A stretch of DNA of 64,000 nt. It comes from Desmodus rotundus. Taxonomy: Eukaryota > Chordata > Mammalia > Chiroptera > Phyllostomidae. Position numbers and translations under genes: made by a program. Below, in pieces: positions 1 to 46,640 of this stretch (position 1 is its first letter; each line of letters begins with the position of its first letter). The notes beneath the pieces were generated by a model that ran no database searches, had not been told where the DNA came from, and saw nothing but the letters and a program-made list of their open reading frames with translations. The DNA lies in NCBI RefSeq assembly GCF_022682495.2, contig NC_071392.1:107064896-107128895 (forward strand). Reading direction: 5' to 3'.

Positions 1-83
1 TCTGGGTGCATGAACATAAGTAATGCCCACCCAATTTTTGCTCCCTGTCCACTGGCTCCCAGGCAAGCCCATGTGGCACCTCC

Positions 84-235
84 CAACTATAGTGATACAG
101 TGATAGCTAACATTTAGTGATTTACCAAGCACCTTGTATGCATGATCTTATTTAATCTTTAACACTTCTATGAGAAATGTCTCATGTTATCCCATTTTGC
201 CTATGAGGAAGCCAGGTCTTAGAAAGGATAATCAT
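84..235 (-). repeat. MIR SINE fragment
   Basis: GTGATAGCTAACATTTAGTG, then a TTATTTAATCTTTAAC block and CCATTTTGCCTATGAGGAAG, follow the antisense MIR consensus in order. Confidence 0.8.
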
Positions 236-298
236 TGATATTATGCCTTTTGCAAGCTTTGACGAGAGGCCCTTCACTGTGCTTTCCTCTGTTGCCAG

Positions 299-34989
<34,691 letters not shown>

Positions 34990-35890
34990 CCCAATGGGAC
35001 GGGGAACCTGCCGGAGTCCCAAGGCCACTGCCTTCGTGCTCCCTTTCCTGTGATGGCAGCGACTGGGCTCAGGGGCTGAGAGGAGGCACCCTGCCCAGCG
35101 CAAAGAGAAGACTGGAGGTCCTGTATTCCGTAGTGGGCTCTGCACCTTCCCGGGGGTCTCCTGCAGCTGCGGCTCTGAAAGGCCCAGGCTTCCCCGGCTC
35201 GCCCTACCAGCCACAGACACGGACCCACGCAGCAGTGTCCCCTCACCAAGGCCCCGGATTTCCCGGCTCCCCAACCTCTTGCTTTTGCTCTTTCCGAGTG
35301 TGTGAACCTCATGGCCAGCCAACCACGCAGGTGCTGGGAGAGGTGGGCTTGGCAATGCCTCCCCAGCCCTGCTTTCCTTGGGAGTGGAGGGTGTGTACCT
35401 CCTCCTCCAAGCTGTCATGGAGATGACTGGGCTCTTGGGATCCCTGCCCTCCTACTCTTTGCAGTCTCCTTCAGTGCCTTCTGGCACCAGACACCTGGAC
35501 CCTGTGACCTGGGGACATCCTGAGGGCACAGCAGAGGCCCCCATCCTGTCACCTAACCTGCATGGAGCTTGGCCCACTAGCATTCTGCACCCCTCCCCCA
35601 GCCTGGGCCTTGACCTTCTGCCACTCACTGGCCACCCTGCTGGGTCCACAGCACTCTTGGATAAAGGTTTTCTTTGCTTGTTTGTGGTCAGTGGGAGGGG
35701 GTGGAACCGCAGGAAACTTGGCTCCTCCTGGGCCCTGTGCAAAGGGACTGCCGCTCTGGGGCAGGGCTCTTACAGACCCTTGGGTGGCAGCTCCTTTGGG
35801 AAGGACAACAGGATAAGATTTGATTATTTTCCAAAGTATATATTAAAAGAAACTTTCTTTAGGGGGAGATAAAATCTAAGTCTCTTATGT
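34990..35890 (+). other. PTPRU: PTPRU 3' untranslated region (end approximate)
   Basis: About 0.9 kb of GC-rich sequence follows the stop. There is no obvious repeat and no plausible coding continuation. Two candidate poly(A) signals near the end suggest cleavage between roughly 35,860 and 35,891. The exact end is inferred. Confidence 0.7.
35842..35873 (+). promoter_or_regulatory. Candidate PTPRU polyadenylation signals
   Basis: ATTAAA lies at 35842-35847 and the weaker variant GATAAA at 35868-35873. The genome then reads A18 at 35892-35909. No canonical AATAAA was found between the stop codon and this point. Which signal is used cannot be decided from sequence alone. Confidence 0.55.
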
Positions 35891-35891
35891 T

Positions 35892-35909
35892 AAAAAAAAA
35901 AAAAAAAAA
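35892..35909 (+). repeat. A18 homopolymer just after the PTPRU 3' end
   Basis: Eighteen consecutive A bases in genomic DNA, about 20 nt after the GATAAA variant. Confidence 0.95.
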
Positions 35910-38900
35910 GTGGGCAAAGAGGTTTGGTTGTACAGCTGTAAAACAAGTCTCTCGGGCCTGTAATCAGTCAATGTCCTCGAAAGGTCCCAGGCTGGGACAG
36001 CACAGCCACTGAGCAGGGCAGAGCTGGGCTAGGCTGAAGACAGCTCCTTGGTTTCTGGGGCAGATCAAGTACCAGCTTTCCGCATTGCCTTGGGTATCCA
36101 AATTCGAACTGCTTCCCAGGAAACCCAGCTGGTATCTTGAAAGAGGCCAAGTGCACCAAGGTCTGCTTTAGTTCAAAACAGGCCAAGGGGCTCACGCCTG
36201 GGAAACTAGGGTCTTGCCCAAAGTATGGGTGGCAGGGAACCAACATTTGCTTGGCCTCTACTGTATGCCGGGCGTGACACCCTCCACGTGGCTTCTCACT
36301 CAACCTTAGAGCCCGCGTGGGAGAGCCCGGATCCTTCCATTATCTCCCTGTTACACCTGAGGAAACTGAGGCATCTTCCTCGGTGATGAGGTTCTGGGTT
36401 CCAAAAAGGTAGATAATGGCGATAAGACTTAATTTTTCCCTGTTTCCTTCATCCTTTCTCAGCCAAGCAATTATTTTATGGAGGGACAATAAGGCCAGAA
36501 ACTTCGGAGCAGAGAACTCCACAAATGGAAATGTAATTCATTCTTTCTGATGCCAGTTCTTCTGGGAGGCCCAGGGTTTCAGATGGATTTTAGTACTTCA
36601 TTCCCGCCTCCCCAGGAGAACTGCTCTCATCTAATAATTTCTTAGTCAGTGGAAACTGTCCCCTGTGCCCTCAGGCGGCGAGGTCTGGTGGCAGCTCCAA
36701 CTTGAAGCTGGTCTGGCCCCAGACAGGGCCCGAGGAGCACAGAACTCAACAGGCGCAGTGTTCTCCCTGACTTGTACTGGGGAAAGGGGACCACAGTGCA
36801 ACGTAAGAACGTTACAGGAGTGGAGGAGAGAGGGAGACTCCGCCTAGGGCTTCCTAGAGCACGTGACTTCTCCCCCCAAAAAAGGAAGAAAACAAAATTC
36901 AGGCCAAGGGAGCAGCATAGGCAGTGGCCAGGAGATGGGAGAATCCCTGGGGGCAGGGGTAGCATGCCTGGAAAGCAGAGGAGAGGCGCCTGCGTCAGGG
37001 AGACAAATGCCATGCGGACTGTGCCAGCTTTGCCCCGGGGCCACAGGGAGCTTTGGAGGGACGCACTTAGCTTGGTGTTGGAGAAGGTCCCTCTGGGGCT
37101 GGGGGGCTGCCTCTCTCCCCTTCATCAGACACTGTGAAAACATTCCCTTCAGCGTGTACTCTTTAATATCACAGCTATTTGTCTGTCCGCTCATTATTTT
37201 GTTGCTGGAACAACATACGCAGTGCATCATGAGATTCTGCTTCTGTGAGAGACTCGGGGTCTCTGCACTGCCACGGAGCAGGGTGACCAAGCCAGAGCCC
37301 ATGAGAGGGGACATGAAAGGGGACCACAGAAACTGCGCCCATCGGCATGGGCTCAGGAGCTGTCTGGAAGTCCAGAGACACCAGACTTGATCAAGGAAAG
37401 GCTGTCACTTTGGAGGTTCAAAAGGAAGCATCTCAAAGCAAAAGAGCCCCACGACAAGCTCACTCTTCTCCTTTCATGCACCCCCTGCCTGGTGAGGTGG
37501 GGCCAGTCCCCAGGCTCAGCCCCCACTGGTCCCGCTGGCTCCCCCGGCTCCCATCCACAGCTCCAGCGGCATTCCCCCAGCCTTCAAAGAGCCTACAGCA
37601 GAGCAAGTCATCCCGTTACCAGCTCTTCTCTCAGGTCTGGGTTCCTCCGAATGGAATGAGGGGGTGAGGCTACCTAACACAAATCCTGGGGTTTATTCTG
37701 CTGGGGAAAGGGTAAAACAGCTGGCAGATAAAAAACGACAGTGACTTTTTATCCTTTCAGATTGTAGGAGTTTCAAATGTGACTTCAGGGAGAAGGGAAA
37801 TAGTAGAAATTCGGGCCATGGTGGGGTAACCCAAGGGCCAGTGATGGTTCTCGCCGCTTGTCCCCTCATTTCCTCACAATGCAACCACCTTCCAAGAGAC
37901 CAGGGCAGTGAACAGGTCTCAGGCCAGTTTACAAGGAAGAAACTGAGGCTCAGGGCGGGGGCGGGGGCAGGGAGATGCCTTCCCTGAGACCCACATGGCA
38001 AGTATGTGGCAGGGCTTGGGTGAGATGGGGCCCTGGTGCCCAAGAATCTGAACTTGATCAGACACCACCACCCCCAAGATATCTTCCCATCCTCCCTGCA
38101 CTCCCCCCCCACACACACTTTCAGGGTGGGCTCACCTTTATCGATGCAGAGGAAAATAGTACAAACGCTCTCTAAGTCTCTCAACTGGCACTAGCCCCAT
38201 GTCTCTGGAGGGCTAAAGAGGGTGCCCTCACCTAGCACAAAGCCTCGTGGTTCTCAGGTTCTAGTTCAGGACCCTGTTTGGAGAAGAGGCAGGGTATTAA
38301 TGAGACGCCAGGGCCCTCCCCTCCAGCGTGTGTTTATGACGTCGATAACTTCGGGATGTATCTTCGAGGTGCCCCAACCCTGTGTCCTCTTGCTCTTCCA
38401 TGAAGACTCTGGGTCACCCAGGGGCCTTGGCACCTCTAGAGGCCCCAGCACACCTCCCTTTTTGGGAATGGCAGGAATCAGCTGGCTTGTAGGCTGGCCT
38501 TCTCTCCGGGTGAGACCCGAGCAATGGCCTGCCAGATGTCAGCCTTCACATGGAACCAGCAGACTCCTGCTGGGGACTTTCACAGGTGAGCTCACTGGAT
38601 TCTTTCCACATCTTAAGAAGCGTTTGTGATTGTCACCAGAGGAGAGAAATCATTTGCCCACAGTTCCACAGCTAGTAAAGGGAGAGCCAGGGTATGAATT
38701 GGTTCTTATTTTCCTGTCATTTTGTCCCAGATTTTCCCATAACCGCAGAGACTAGAATGAAACGATAGCCCAATGGATCTTGTAAAGCCCAAAGCAGGCC
38801 AGGGTAAACTCAAATTTTCTCACAGTTCCGTGTTTTTACTTTAACAACTCACGCAATATTTGCATTCCACTCTTAATTTAGCCTGATTTAATATGACTGG
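35910..38900. other. Intergenic sequence downstream of PTPRU
   Basis: Apart from MIR fragments (36225-36375, about 37900-38040 and 38580-38700) I see no gene, no repeat I can name, and no regulatory element I can defend. Confidence 0.6.
36225..36375 (-). repeat. MIR fragment
   Basis: CAACATTTGCTTGGCCTCTA, then CCATTATCTCCCTGTTACAC and CTGAGGAAACTGAGGC in antisense MIR order. Confidence 0.7.
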
Positions 38901-41900
38901 GTAAATATTTTTTAACCACACACCCCAGTCCCTCATGTGGCTTTGACCCCCTCAGCTCACTATGCTGAGCCCTAGTGGGGGTTATATCCCAGTTTGAGGG
39001 ACGCAACGCCTGGCCAGTCTGCTTCCTCCTGAGACCAATTCCAGACCCACGTTCAAGTGCATCTCAGCTTCCCCTCAGCAGATCCTCTAGTGTGGGGGTA
39101 CCCTGGCCTCGCTGTTCATGGGTTGATCTCAATTCAAGTCTCCAGTTGGATGCTGGGAAGAGCCCTTTGACATATACCAGAATGATGAAGACATGGCCAT
39201 CTGTTGTGGCGAAAGATGAGCCCATAAATCCCCAAAAGGGAAAGGAGAAGATGCACACAGCCCTACTCAGCAGATTCCTGAATGCTGAGACTTCTAGAAG
39301 GTAGTACCCTTTGTCCAGATGGAGCAAACATGGTTGCTGTTGTGGGCAACTCTGAGGACATGCTGCGCATGAGCATCTGGGGTTGGGAAGGCACCTCACT
39401 CCGCTTCAACCACATGTATTTCCTGGGTTCTTATGACACCCTGGGCCCTCCCTGGAGGGGATACTACCAGGAAGCACAGGTTACTATGGCACAGTTCATC
39501 CACTTCTTGGCTATAGAATGTTGGGCCAACCAGCTAATGGGAAAAGATGTGAAAAGAAGAGCCTTGGCCAAGGAGGAGAGATTTGGAAAGCTCCAGACAG
39601 AAAAACAGGAAGGCAAGGCCAAGAAGTTGGGACCCAAAAGGAATATACAGAATCAAGGGTGCATAGGGACAACTGGACAAAGTGGTCACTTCTCTGACAG
39701 AACAGGACAGGGGGTTGAGGAAGGACTGGTCAGAACCACCTGGAGCAAGGATGTTGCTTTACGATAAGTCTCAGTGTCTTAGAGTAAAGATGGTAATTTT
39801 CCTTCTGACCAGTCATGTTTATGCATCATGCGTTCCCCGTTGCTAAGCTAGCTCTTGCTGTGTGTCCTCACCAGGACCCACCTTTCTCCAGCTCTGGGTG
39901 AGTGCTTGCTGTGTGCAAAGAGGTGTCAGTCTAGCAAGGCTGCTGCAGACAGCGGAAGTGAGGCGCAGGCGCAGCAGCCCAGCACTTATCATGTCATCTC
40001 CAGTGGTAACTGCCCAGCCCAGAGCCACAGACGCTGAAGGAGATTGAGAAGTCTGCGCCTCACTACCTTAGAACAGAATGAGGAAAGCCACACCCCCTTA
40101 GCCTGCATCTGGCCACTCCTGGGCTGGACAGACAGGCCATAAGCACCCAGATGAGTCAGAAGTAATGTCATGGAAAACACAGGAGATTCCCAGGGTAAAA
40201 TGAGCATGGTGTTAATCCTCGGCCATGAGGCCAACAGATTGTATTGGGCCAACATCCTTAGGAACAAATGGGCAACCCAAGCGGCGGGGCAGTTCAGAAG
40301 ATGAGACATGATGGTCATTTCATGCTCAAATCCCAGACTTGCCTTCCTCATCATCTGACTAGCCTGAGCTCCTCAGCCCATGATGCCAGCTCCAAATCAC
40401 AGCCGAGTAAAACAGAGAAATAGGGAAAGTAAACCCAATGAGAGGGGACCAGCCGAGATTCAGCCTTTTCTGATTCCCATTCAAGGGTTCCATGTTGGAG
40501 CGGTTTTTTTGTCTTCACTTATCTAGAAGTGACAGACTGCAGGACCTTGCCTTCACCTACCAGACACCTGCCTTTGAGGTCATACACTGAGCAGCAGGGA
40601 GAGAAGTCAGTGGCAGAGAACAGAGGGGGCTCCAGTCTCCTCTGACACAAATTTCAGGGTCATGGACACAACCCTCAGAAGTACAGCAGAGATGCCTAAG
40701 TCTCATTTGTGCACATGAGCAGACTGTCTTCTGGTTTATCAGTAACCAGCGGAAGACTTTTGCAGGGCATTGGCTGGCTGCATGACTATCCTGTAGAGAC
40801 CAAGACCTCCTCATGCATTCATCCTGCCTCCCTCCCAAAGAGGCAGGAAGAGGTCATCGGAGAGACCACATTCACCTCCTGGAAGCCATTCCATGAATGT
40901 TAGCTCCCCAAGAGGAGCAGTCAGCACCCACAATGGTAGACCCCAGGCCTGGCATCTTAGTTATCTAAGAGGTTGGGGGTAGCCCATTGGACCTGATACA
41001 AGGGATGCGGGAGGACTCAGGATGGCAGAGGGTCCGTAGGGAAGAGCTGTTGGGGCTGGATTACCATGGAATGTCCTGCTGGATCTGAGAGCTGCTATGG
41101 GGGGGGCGGGTGGGAACTGAATCCTGATCCTTGGTTGGAATGTGTGGAGAATGAGGGTCTGGGGGCCTTAGAGTGTTGGAAAGGAAGGTATAGGTATGAA
41201 GGGTGGAGCTCAGGGTGATTACTGTAATTCACGGCTCCGTGGTGAGTAGGACTCTTAGATCTGGGGGAGGAGGGGAGTGTGAAGTAACCCACCAAAACTG
41301 CAACACTGAGTCCCTGCACACATTCCTCAGTGCCTTTGGGCTTGTGCGTACAAATCAGGGGACCGCTCCTGTGGTGGTTCAACAAACTCGCAGTGCCTAC
41401 CATGCCCCGCCCTCCCATGGAAGATTAATGATATGAGCTGTTTCTTGGGTTAAAGCCCCCAGGGCAGTCCGGAGGCTCAGAGGGTAAAATGGTGTCATCC
41501 CAGGTCCAATCAGCCTTCGGAAGGGTCAGACACAATCCTAGTGCCCACATCTTCCATCGGTCTACAGGGTGTCAGAAAACTCAAGCACAGTTTGCTAGTC
41601 CCAGGCCGCTCCCATGAGTGGAACTAGGATCAATGGGTGAAACTGAATAGTTACGAGGACGAACTCGCTGTCTGCCAGAGAGGAGGAGCTGCTCATCTCA
41701 GCAGTGGTCCAGCAGAAGCCTGACTCTCTTTAAAGGGAAGCAGGAGCATTGCTGAAATGGCCTTTAAGTTGCTTCCCCCATAAGTGGGTGAGATCTTCTG
41801 GAGCTGGGATCGTGTTTGAACTCTTTCATTCCTGCAGAGCACAAAGCCAAGCAGGTTGTGCTTGGTTTATGCAGGTGGAAGCTCCCTGCTCCCCTGTCTG

Positions 41901-42640
41901 AGTCTCCCCACCGGGCAGGCCCAGCCGCTGCCCTGGCTGCATATCCAGGGCTCATCCAGGCTGGGTATCAGCAAAGAGCCCAGAGAGAACAGCTGCTTTT
42001 GCATAAAGCCAATGCCCACCAAGATCTCTGATTAGACCAACTGTAATTCAGACCCACTGGCCAGCAAGGCCATCAGTGATAGCAGAGCCAATAAAGGTCC
42101 AAGCGGGACCCAGAGCAGGACTTTGCTTACCATATCCACTATCTCCACAGGTTAGTTCTAGCCCCACTCCCCACCCGAGGCCTGTTGGGGCAAACGGCAA
42201 AGCAAAAGCACAGTGACTCTGTTGACGCATAAGTATAATCATCCCCAGTATTATCCAATTCATTGCCAGGTGCATCCAGGCTAACCCATATTGGCAATCA
42301 GACTCAAAAGCACTTTCCCACCTTCTCTTTCCACCCTATCCCCTACTACCCAATGAAAGGCAAAGGGTCGGGCTTCATCTCTCATCATTGCCTTGACTAC
42401 TGGACACCATCATAGCTCTCTAGAGCCATCATGGGGTCCCACTCAACTCCACAGAGACTGACATTTTCACATCCACTGGGCATATGCCACCGCCTGAGAC
42501 CCAGGTCTCCACAGCCTCCTCTGTGAATGCCAATGGCCTGCATTGTACAGTTTGGGTGTTGGATAGATAAAGCACGTATAAGAAGAGAAAACAAAATAAA
42601 TCAACTTTTTTAAAAAGCCAGCACTGTGCTGTCAATGTTC
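38900..42640. other. Unassigned intergenic block with an ORF
   Basis: This 3.7 kb lacks the usual MIR and L2 fragments and includes a 161-codon + strand ORF (39282-39767). It could be an old endogenous retrovirus internal region, a retrocopy or noncoding-RNA sequence. No LTR pair, primer-binding site or splice-flanked exon is recognised. Confidence 0.4.
39282..39767 (+). CDS. Unrecognised 161-codon open reading frame (hypothetical)
   Basis: The frame runs from ATG to a TAA stop. The middle holds GTSLRFNHMYFLGSYD and the aromatic stretch FIHFLAIECWANQLMGK, followed by a lysine- and glutamate-rich segment (about residues 90-120) that could form a helix. No signal peptide, metal-binding motif or known domain is recognised. 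Its composition is more protein-like than the arginine- and serine-heavy chance frames nearby. Without an identified promoter, splice sites or poly(A) signal it may be a decayed retroelement or retrocopy fragment. Confidence 0.25.
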   Translation: MLRLLEGSTLCPDGANMVAVVGNSEDMLRMSIWGWEGTSLRFNHMYFLGSYDTLGPPWRGYYQEAQVTMAQFIHFLAIECWANQLMGKDVKRRALAKEERFGKLQTEKQEGKAKKLGPKRNIQNQGCIGTTGQSGHFSDRTGQGVEEGLVRTTWSKDVALR

Positions 42641-42655
42641 TTTTTTTTTTTTTTT
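42641..42655 (+). repeat. T-rich homopolymer
   Basis: A run of T bases followed by CCTTTTCCTTTCC. It could be the tail of a minus-strand retroelement or a plain pyrimidine tract. Confidence 0.8.
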
Positions 42656-42870
42656 CCTTTTCCTTTCCAATTCTAGCTTAAAAAAGCAGAAGGTAAATAA
42701 TGTCAGGTCAATGAATATCAGATATATTTTTTGTACATTACAGTGAAGTGTAATGTTTTTACACCCGCAAGTCCATCTTATTTATTCTTGTAAATGTCCC
42801 CTGACAATGTTTGTAACATGGCTGTGATGAAATCTATACAATAAAGCTGTGACCCTGAGATCCCTGTTTT
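42656..42870 (+). other. 3'-UTR-like AT-rich block with AATAAA
   Basis: The text TTTTTTGTACATTACAGTG, TTATTTATTCTTGTAAATG and ACAATAAAGCTGTGACC has the look of a vertebrate 3' UTR end, with AATAAA near 42840. No coding region in frame precedes it and no poly(A) tail follows. It may be the end of a noncoding RNA, a worn retrocopy, or chance. Confidence 0.35.
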
Positions 42871-43223
42871 CCTAAGATACCCGCACTGCTGTCTTCCTGA
42901 GGTTGGCTGGGGGTGAGGTGGAGACCAGTCGAAGAAGAGGAGGGAAACCTATTACCAACTAACTAGGTGTCGGTATATTTATGTTCATTTCATCTTCACA
43001 TCTATGACACAGGAACTATTACCCCCTCTGTGCAGATGAGAAAGTTGAGGTTCATGAATATTAAGGGACTTTCCATGATTATACATTGCACTAGTAAAAG
43101 GATTGGATCTCAATCAGTTTTTCTCAAGTGTGGCCCCTAGAATACTGGGGAAATTGGTTAAACATACGTATTTTTAAGCCCCTATAGAATCAGTTTCAGG
43201 ATCTGCACATTAACAAACCATAT

Positions 43224-43615
43224 CAGTTTGTTAGTGCTGTGTAGCACGCCACCCAAAACCCAGTGATTTGAAACCATAGTGCTTTAAGGAGTCCTGCTCA
43301 GGCTTGGCTGATCTGGGCTGAGCTCAGCTAATCTCGGCTGCTCATGTATCAGCTACAAACTCTGTCTACTCCAGGCTGAGCTTGCCTGGGATACCTCGGC
43401 TGGTACAGCTCTGCTCCATGTGCCTCTTATCCTCCTCCTGGGCCAGCCACACAGCCTAAGAATGCTTCTCATGGTGATAGGAGGAGCATGAGAGAGAACG
43501 TCCAATTGCATAAGCTATTTTGAGTCATGTCTGCAACACCGCATTGGACAAAGCTGGTTGCGCGGCAATACTCAGAATCACAGGGCAGGGAAATATACTC
43601 CACCTCCTGACATAG
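43224..43615 (+). repeat. Interspersed repeat family A, copy 1
   Basis: Starts GTTTGTTAGTGCTGTGTAGC, passes CTCAGGCTTGGCTGATCTGG, and ends AAATATACTCCACCTCCTGA. It shares motif order with copies at 46641 and 61555. I cannot name the family. Confidence 0.65.
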
Positions 43616-44085
43616 AGACCCTGCTTCTCAATATTCTGATAAATGCTGAGATTAGGTACCAAACCAGTGGTGCCAGGTGCAGCCTTTAACCCTCTCATCT
43701 CAGAATGTGGTCCGTTGATTGATTACCTGCGTCAGTTCACCAGAGAAACTTCTAAGTACGCAAAGTCTGATTCATTAGGTTCAGGATGGGTCCCAGGAAC
43801 CTGCACACTTACCAAGTGCCCCAGGTGATGGTGACACATGCTGAAGTTAGGTGAGCACCGTTCTAAATGCTGTTGCTGTTTGTTATAAAGAGGCAGGTGG
43901 GGCTGGAGGTGACAAGGAGACAAACCAGTTCCCACACTAAGGTAAGAGGCTGCCAATCTCTGAGTTGGATGCTCATGCTCCGCAGGGCTGGAGCACAGGT
44001 TCACTTTGTCCTTCTCACTCAGTGTTAGGAGCACTGGCAGGGCTCTTCAACCTAAGTGGCCTAGATATATACCCACTGGACCCCG

Positions 44086-44107
44086 CCCCCCCCCCCCCCC
44101 CCCCCCC
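44086..44107 (+). repeat. C22 homopolymer
   Basis: Twenty-two consecutive C bases preceded by CCCCG. Confidence 0.95.
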
Positions 44108-45867
44108 GTAAGCCACAGAGCCTGGAGTACTCGGGCTTCCCAGCTCGGGGCCTGAGTGGGGAACCTGGTAGCCAGCCAGCTAGAAATCCTCGCCCCTTTG
44201 TCCTTGGTCTTGTTCATCTTACTTATTCTGCCTGCTATATTTATTCTTCTTCTACAAATGTCATAGTTGACATCGGGAAAATAGGAAAAAGGGAAACATT
44301 TCACACATCTCCTAATGGGCACACTGGCTGGGAAACTGGGCTTTGAGCTGTGCGCACTACCCCATCCTCCAGCCATTAATCAGTGATGGGACACCGCCGA
44401 TACACACAGAGGGCTGCCAGCTATCCGGGGCTCATCCCGAGTGTCACAGTGTTAATTTGCTACTCACATTTGGGAGCGGGAGTCCTACCATCTCATAGTT
44501 CTGCTGAAAATAGAAAGCCTGCCCAGTTAACAGTAAGAGGGACTGTAAGTGGCCCCACATGGGGCCTGCCTGTGAGCATTTGCACAACAGGGTAGCTGGC
44601 CAGTGGAATGAGAGGGTTATCTGGATCAGGGATCCAGGCCCTCAAAGTCAGGAGCCTGCAGCAATACTGACTCTCAGCCTGCCCTTGGCGGGACATGACT
44701 CCTGACAAACTGTGTAGACAGCTAGCTCCGAAGGGGGGAAATGTGCCAGGAGAAGATGGGGGAGCAGGGTTCCAGCCAACACTAATTGTAGATACAGACC
44801 TCTTCAGGGCTGACTTATCTCCCTGTGCTGAGGGCCCCGGCTCTGGCTAAGGCTCCTGCCCCCATAGGCTGTTGGATTTCTGAACTAGCAGAGAAAAATA
44901 ACACTAAATCTCAGCTTCACTGCTCTTCCCTCTTCTTCCCTCCACTGTGCTCTCTAGCAGCTCCCAACTCTGAGTGAGCTCAGAACATCCCTTGTAAGGA
45001 TGAACAAACAGGAAAACATCACAAGACACAGGAAGAGATGCAGGCGTTCAAAGCAGAGGTTCCCTTTGAGGAATCGGGGAAAGTGACTGCCTGTGAAATC
45101 GAGTCCCTGCCAGGAAAAGGAAAATATGTTACAACCAATGCACTTGCAGAAAAACACTAGATTTGATAACTGAATCCAAGAACTTTTTGTTGTTGTATTT
45201 AACAAAACGACTTACTGACAGCTTTAATCAAGATAAAACACAAATACTCAAAGTCAGGAAATGGAAAAGAGATAAAATCGTGATTGAGGAAATTACACAG
45301 CATTCTAAAAAGGATGTTATGAATAACTCACACTAGTAAATTTTAAAATATTGGTCAAATGGATGATTTTGGAAATATATGACTATTACCAAAATTGTCT
45401 TGAAAAATAGAAAACCCAAGTAGACCAATTATCAGAGAAAAAAGTTAAGTTGTTAATTCTCCTAAAAGATACAAGAATAGATAGTTTTATGAGTGAGCTT
45501 GACCAAACTTTCAAAAAACAAACAAAAAAATTCTTAGGCTGCATGTACTATCCCAGAACAATGCAAATAAGGGAAAACTTCCCAATTTGTATTATGAATA
45601 ATATGAAGCTAAAAGAGCACAGATACCAAATCTGAAAGCATGAACATACACACACCTCTAAATCCTCTAGACCAGACACATTTATAAATGCAACAAAGAT
45701 TTTTACTAAGTATTAATTATTATTACATTCATTTGTTTTTGAAAATAATATACCATGTCCAAGGAGCCTGTATGGCAGGAATCCAAGAATAGCTCAATAT
45801 TAGAAAGTCTATAGGTAAAGGGATAGAGACATTCAATCATCTTATTAATAAACAGTAATGGAAGAAG

Positions 45868-45985
45868 CCTTGACTTGGGGCGGTAAACACCCAATACAAT
45901 ATACAGATGATGTACTGTAGAATTGTACACCTGAAACCTATGTAATTTTATTCACCAATGTCACCCCAATACATTCAATTAAAAC
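45868..45985 (+). mobile_element. Younger 5'-truncated L1 3' end (bat-like)
   Basis: It starts GACTTGGGGCGGTAAACACC, continues ATTGTACACCTGAAACC and CACCAATGTCACCCCAATAC, and ends in an A-rich TTCAATTAAAACAA. I associate this tail with chiropteran L1s. It sits inside the old L1 and so is younger than it. Confidence 0.65.
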
Positions 45986-46074
45986 AAGAGAGAAAATCCT
46001 CTCAGTAAGTACTGAAAAAGGACTTTACAGAATTTAATATCAATTTCAGATTAAATATAATCGTGTCAGTAAGC

Positions 46075-46490
46075 TAGTAATTACAATATACCATATTAGC
46101 ATAAGAATTAAATAATGAGTAGTAGGCATTACCATCTATTTCTCTGTCCCATCCAGGCATAAAGGGGCATGTGACCAGTCCTGGCTGATAAACTTGAGCA
46201 AAAATGGTGTGTATCAATCCTACGCCAAAGTATGTCATTGCTGCATGTTTAAATGCTGGAACCCTGCAGCACTTTCTTTCCCGTCTCATCAGCCCAGGAG
46301 GTCTGTGTTTCAGATGGTACAGCCACAGGATGGGGAAGCCCCCATCAGCCTAGTCACTGAATCACCACACTGAGAACATTCGATCCTGGGGGTTACCTGG
46401 ACCTGCAGAATCTTGTTGTACTTAGCCACTGAGCATCTGAGGTTCTGTATTACTACAGAATGCCTAATATATATAGCCAATGTATTAAAT
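46075..46490 (+). repeat. LTR-like insertion inside the old L1
   Basis: The 3' part reads TTGTACTTAGCCACTGAGCA followed by TGAGGTTCTGTATTACTACAG and TGCCTAATATA, like the end of a MaLR- or ERVL-type LTR. The left boundary is uncertain. Confidence 0.5.
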
Positions 46491-46640
46491 AATAAAGAAA
46501 AATGAGTGTATTTCCATTACAGTCATGAATGACTACATCATTGCTATTATTTAATGTTTTGGCGAATGCCAATCCAGCTAATGCAATTAGGCAAGAAAAA
46601 AACGATTACTACCATCTTCAGGTGGGATGCTCATAGATTA

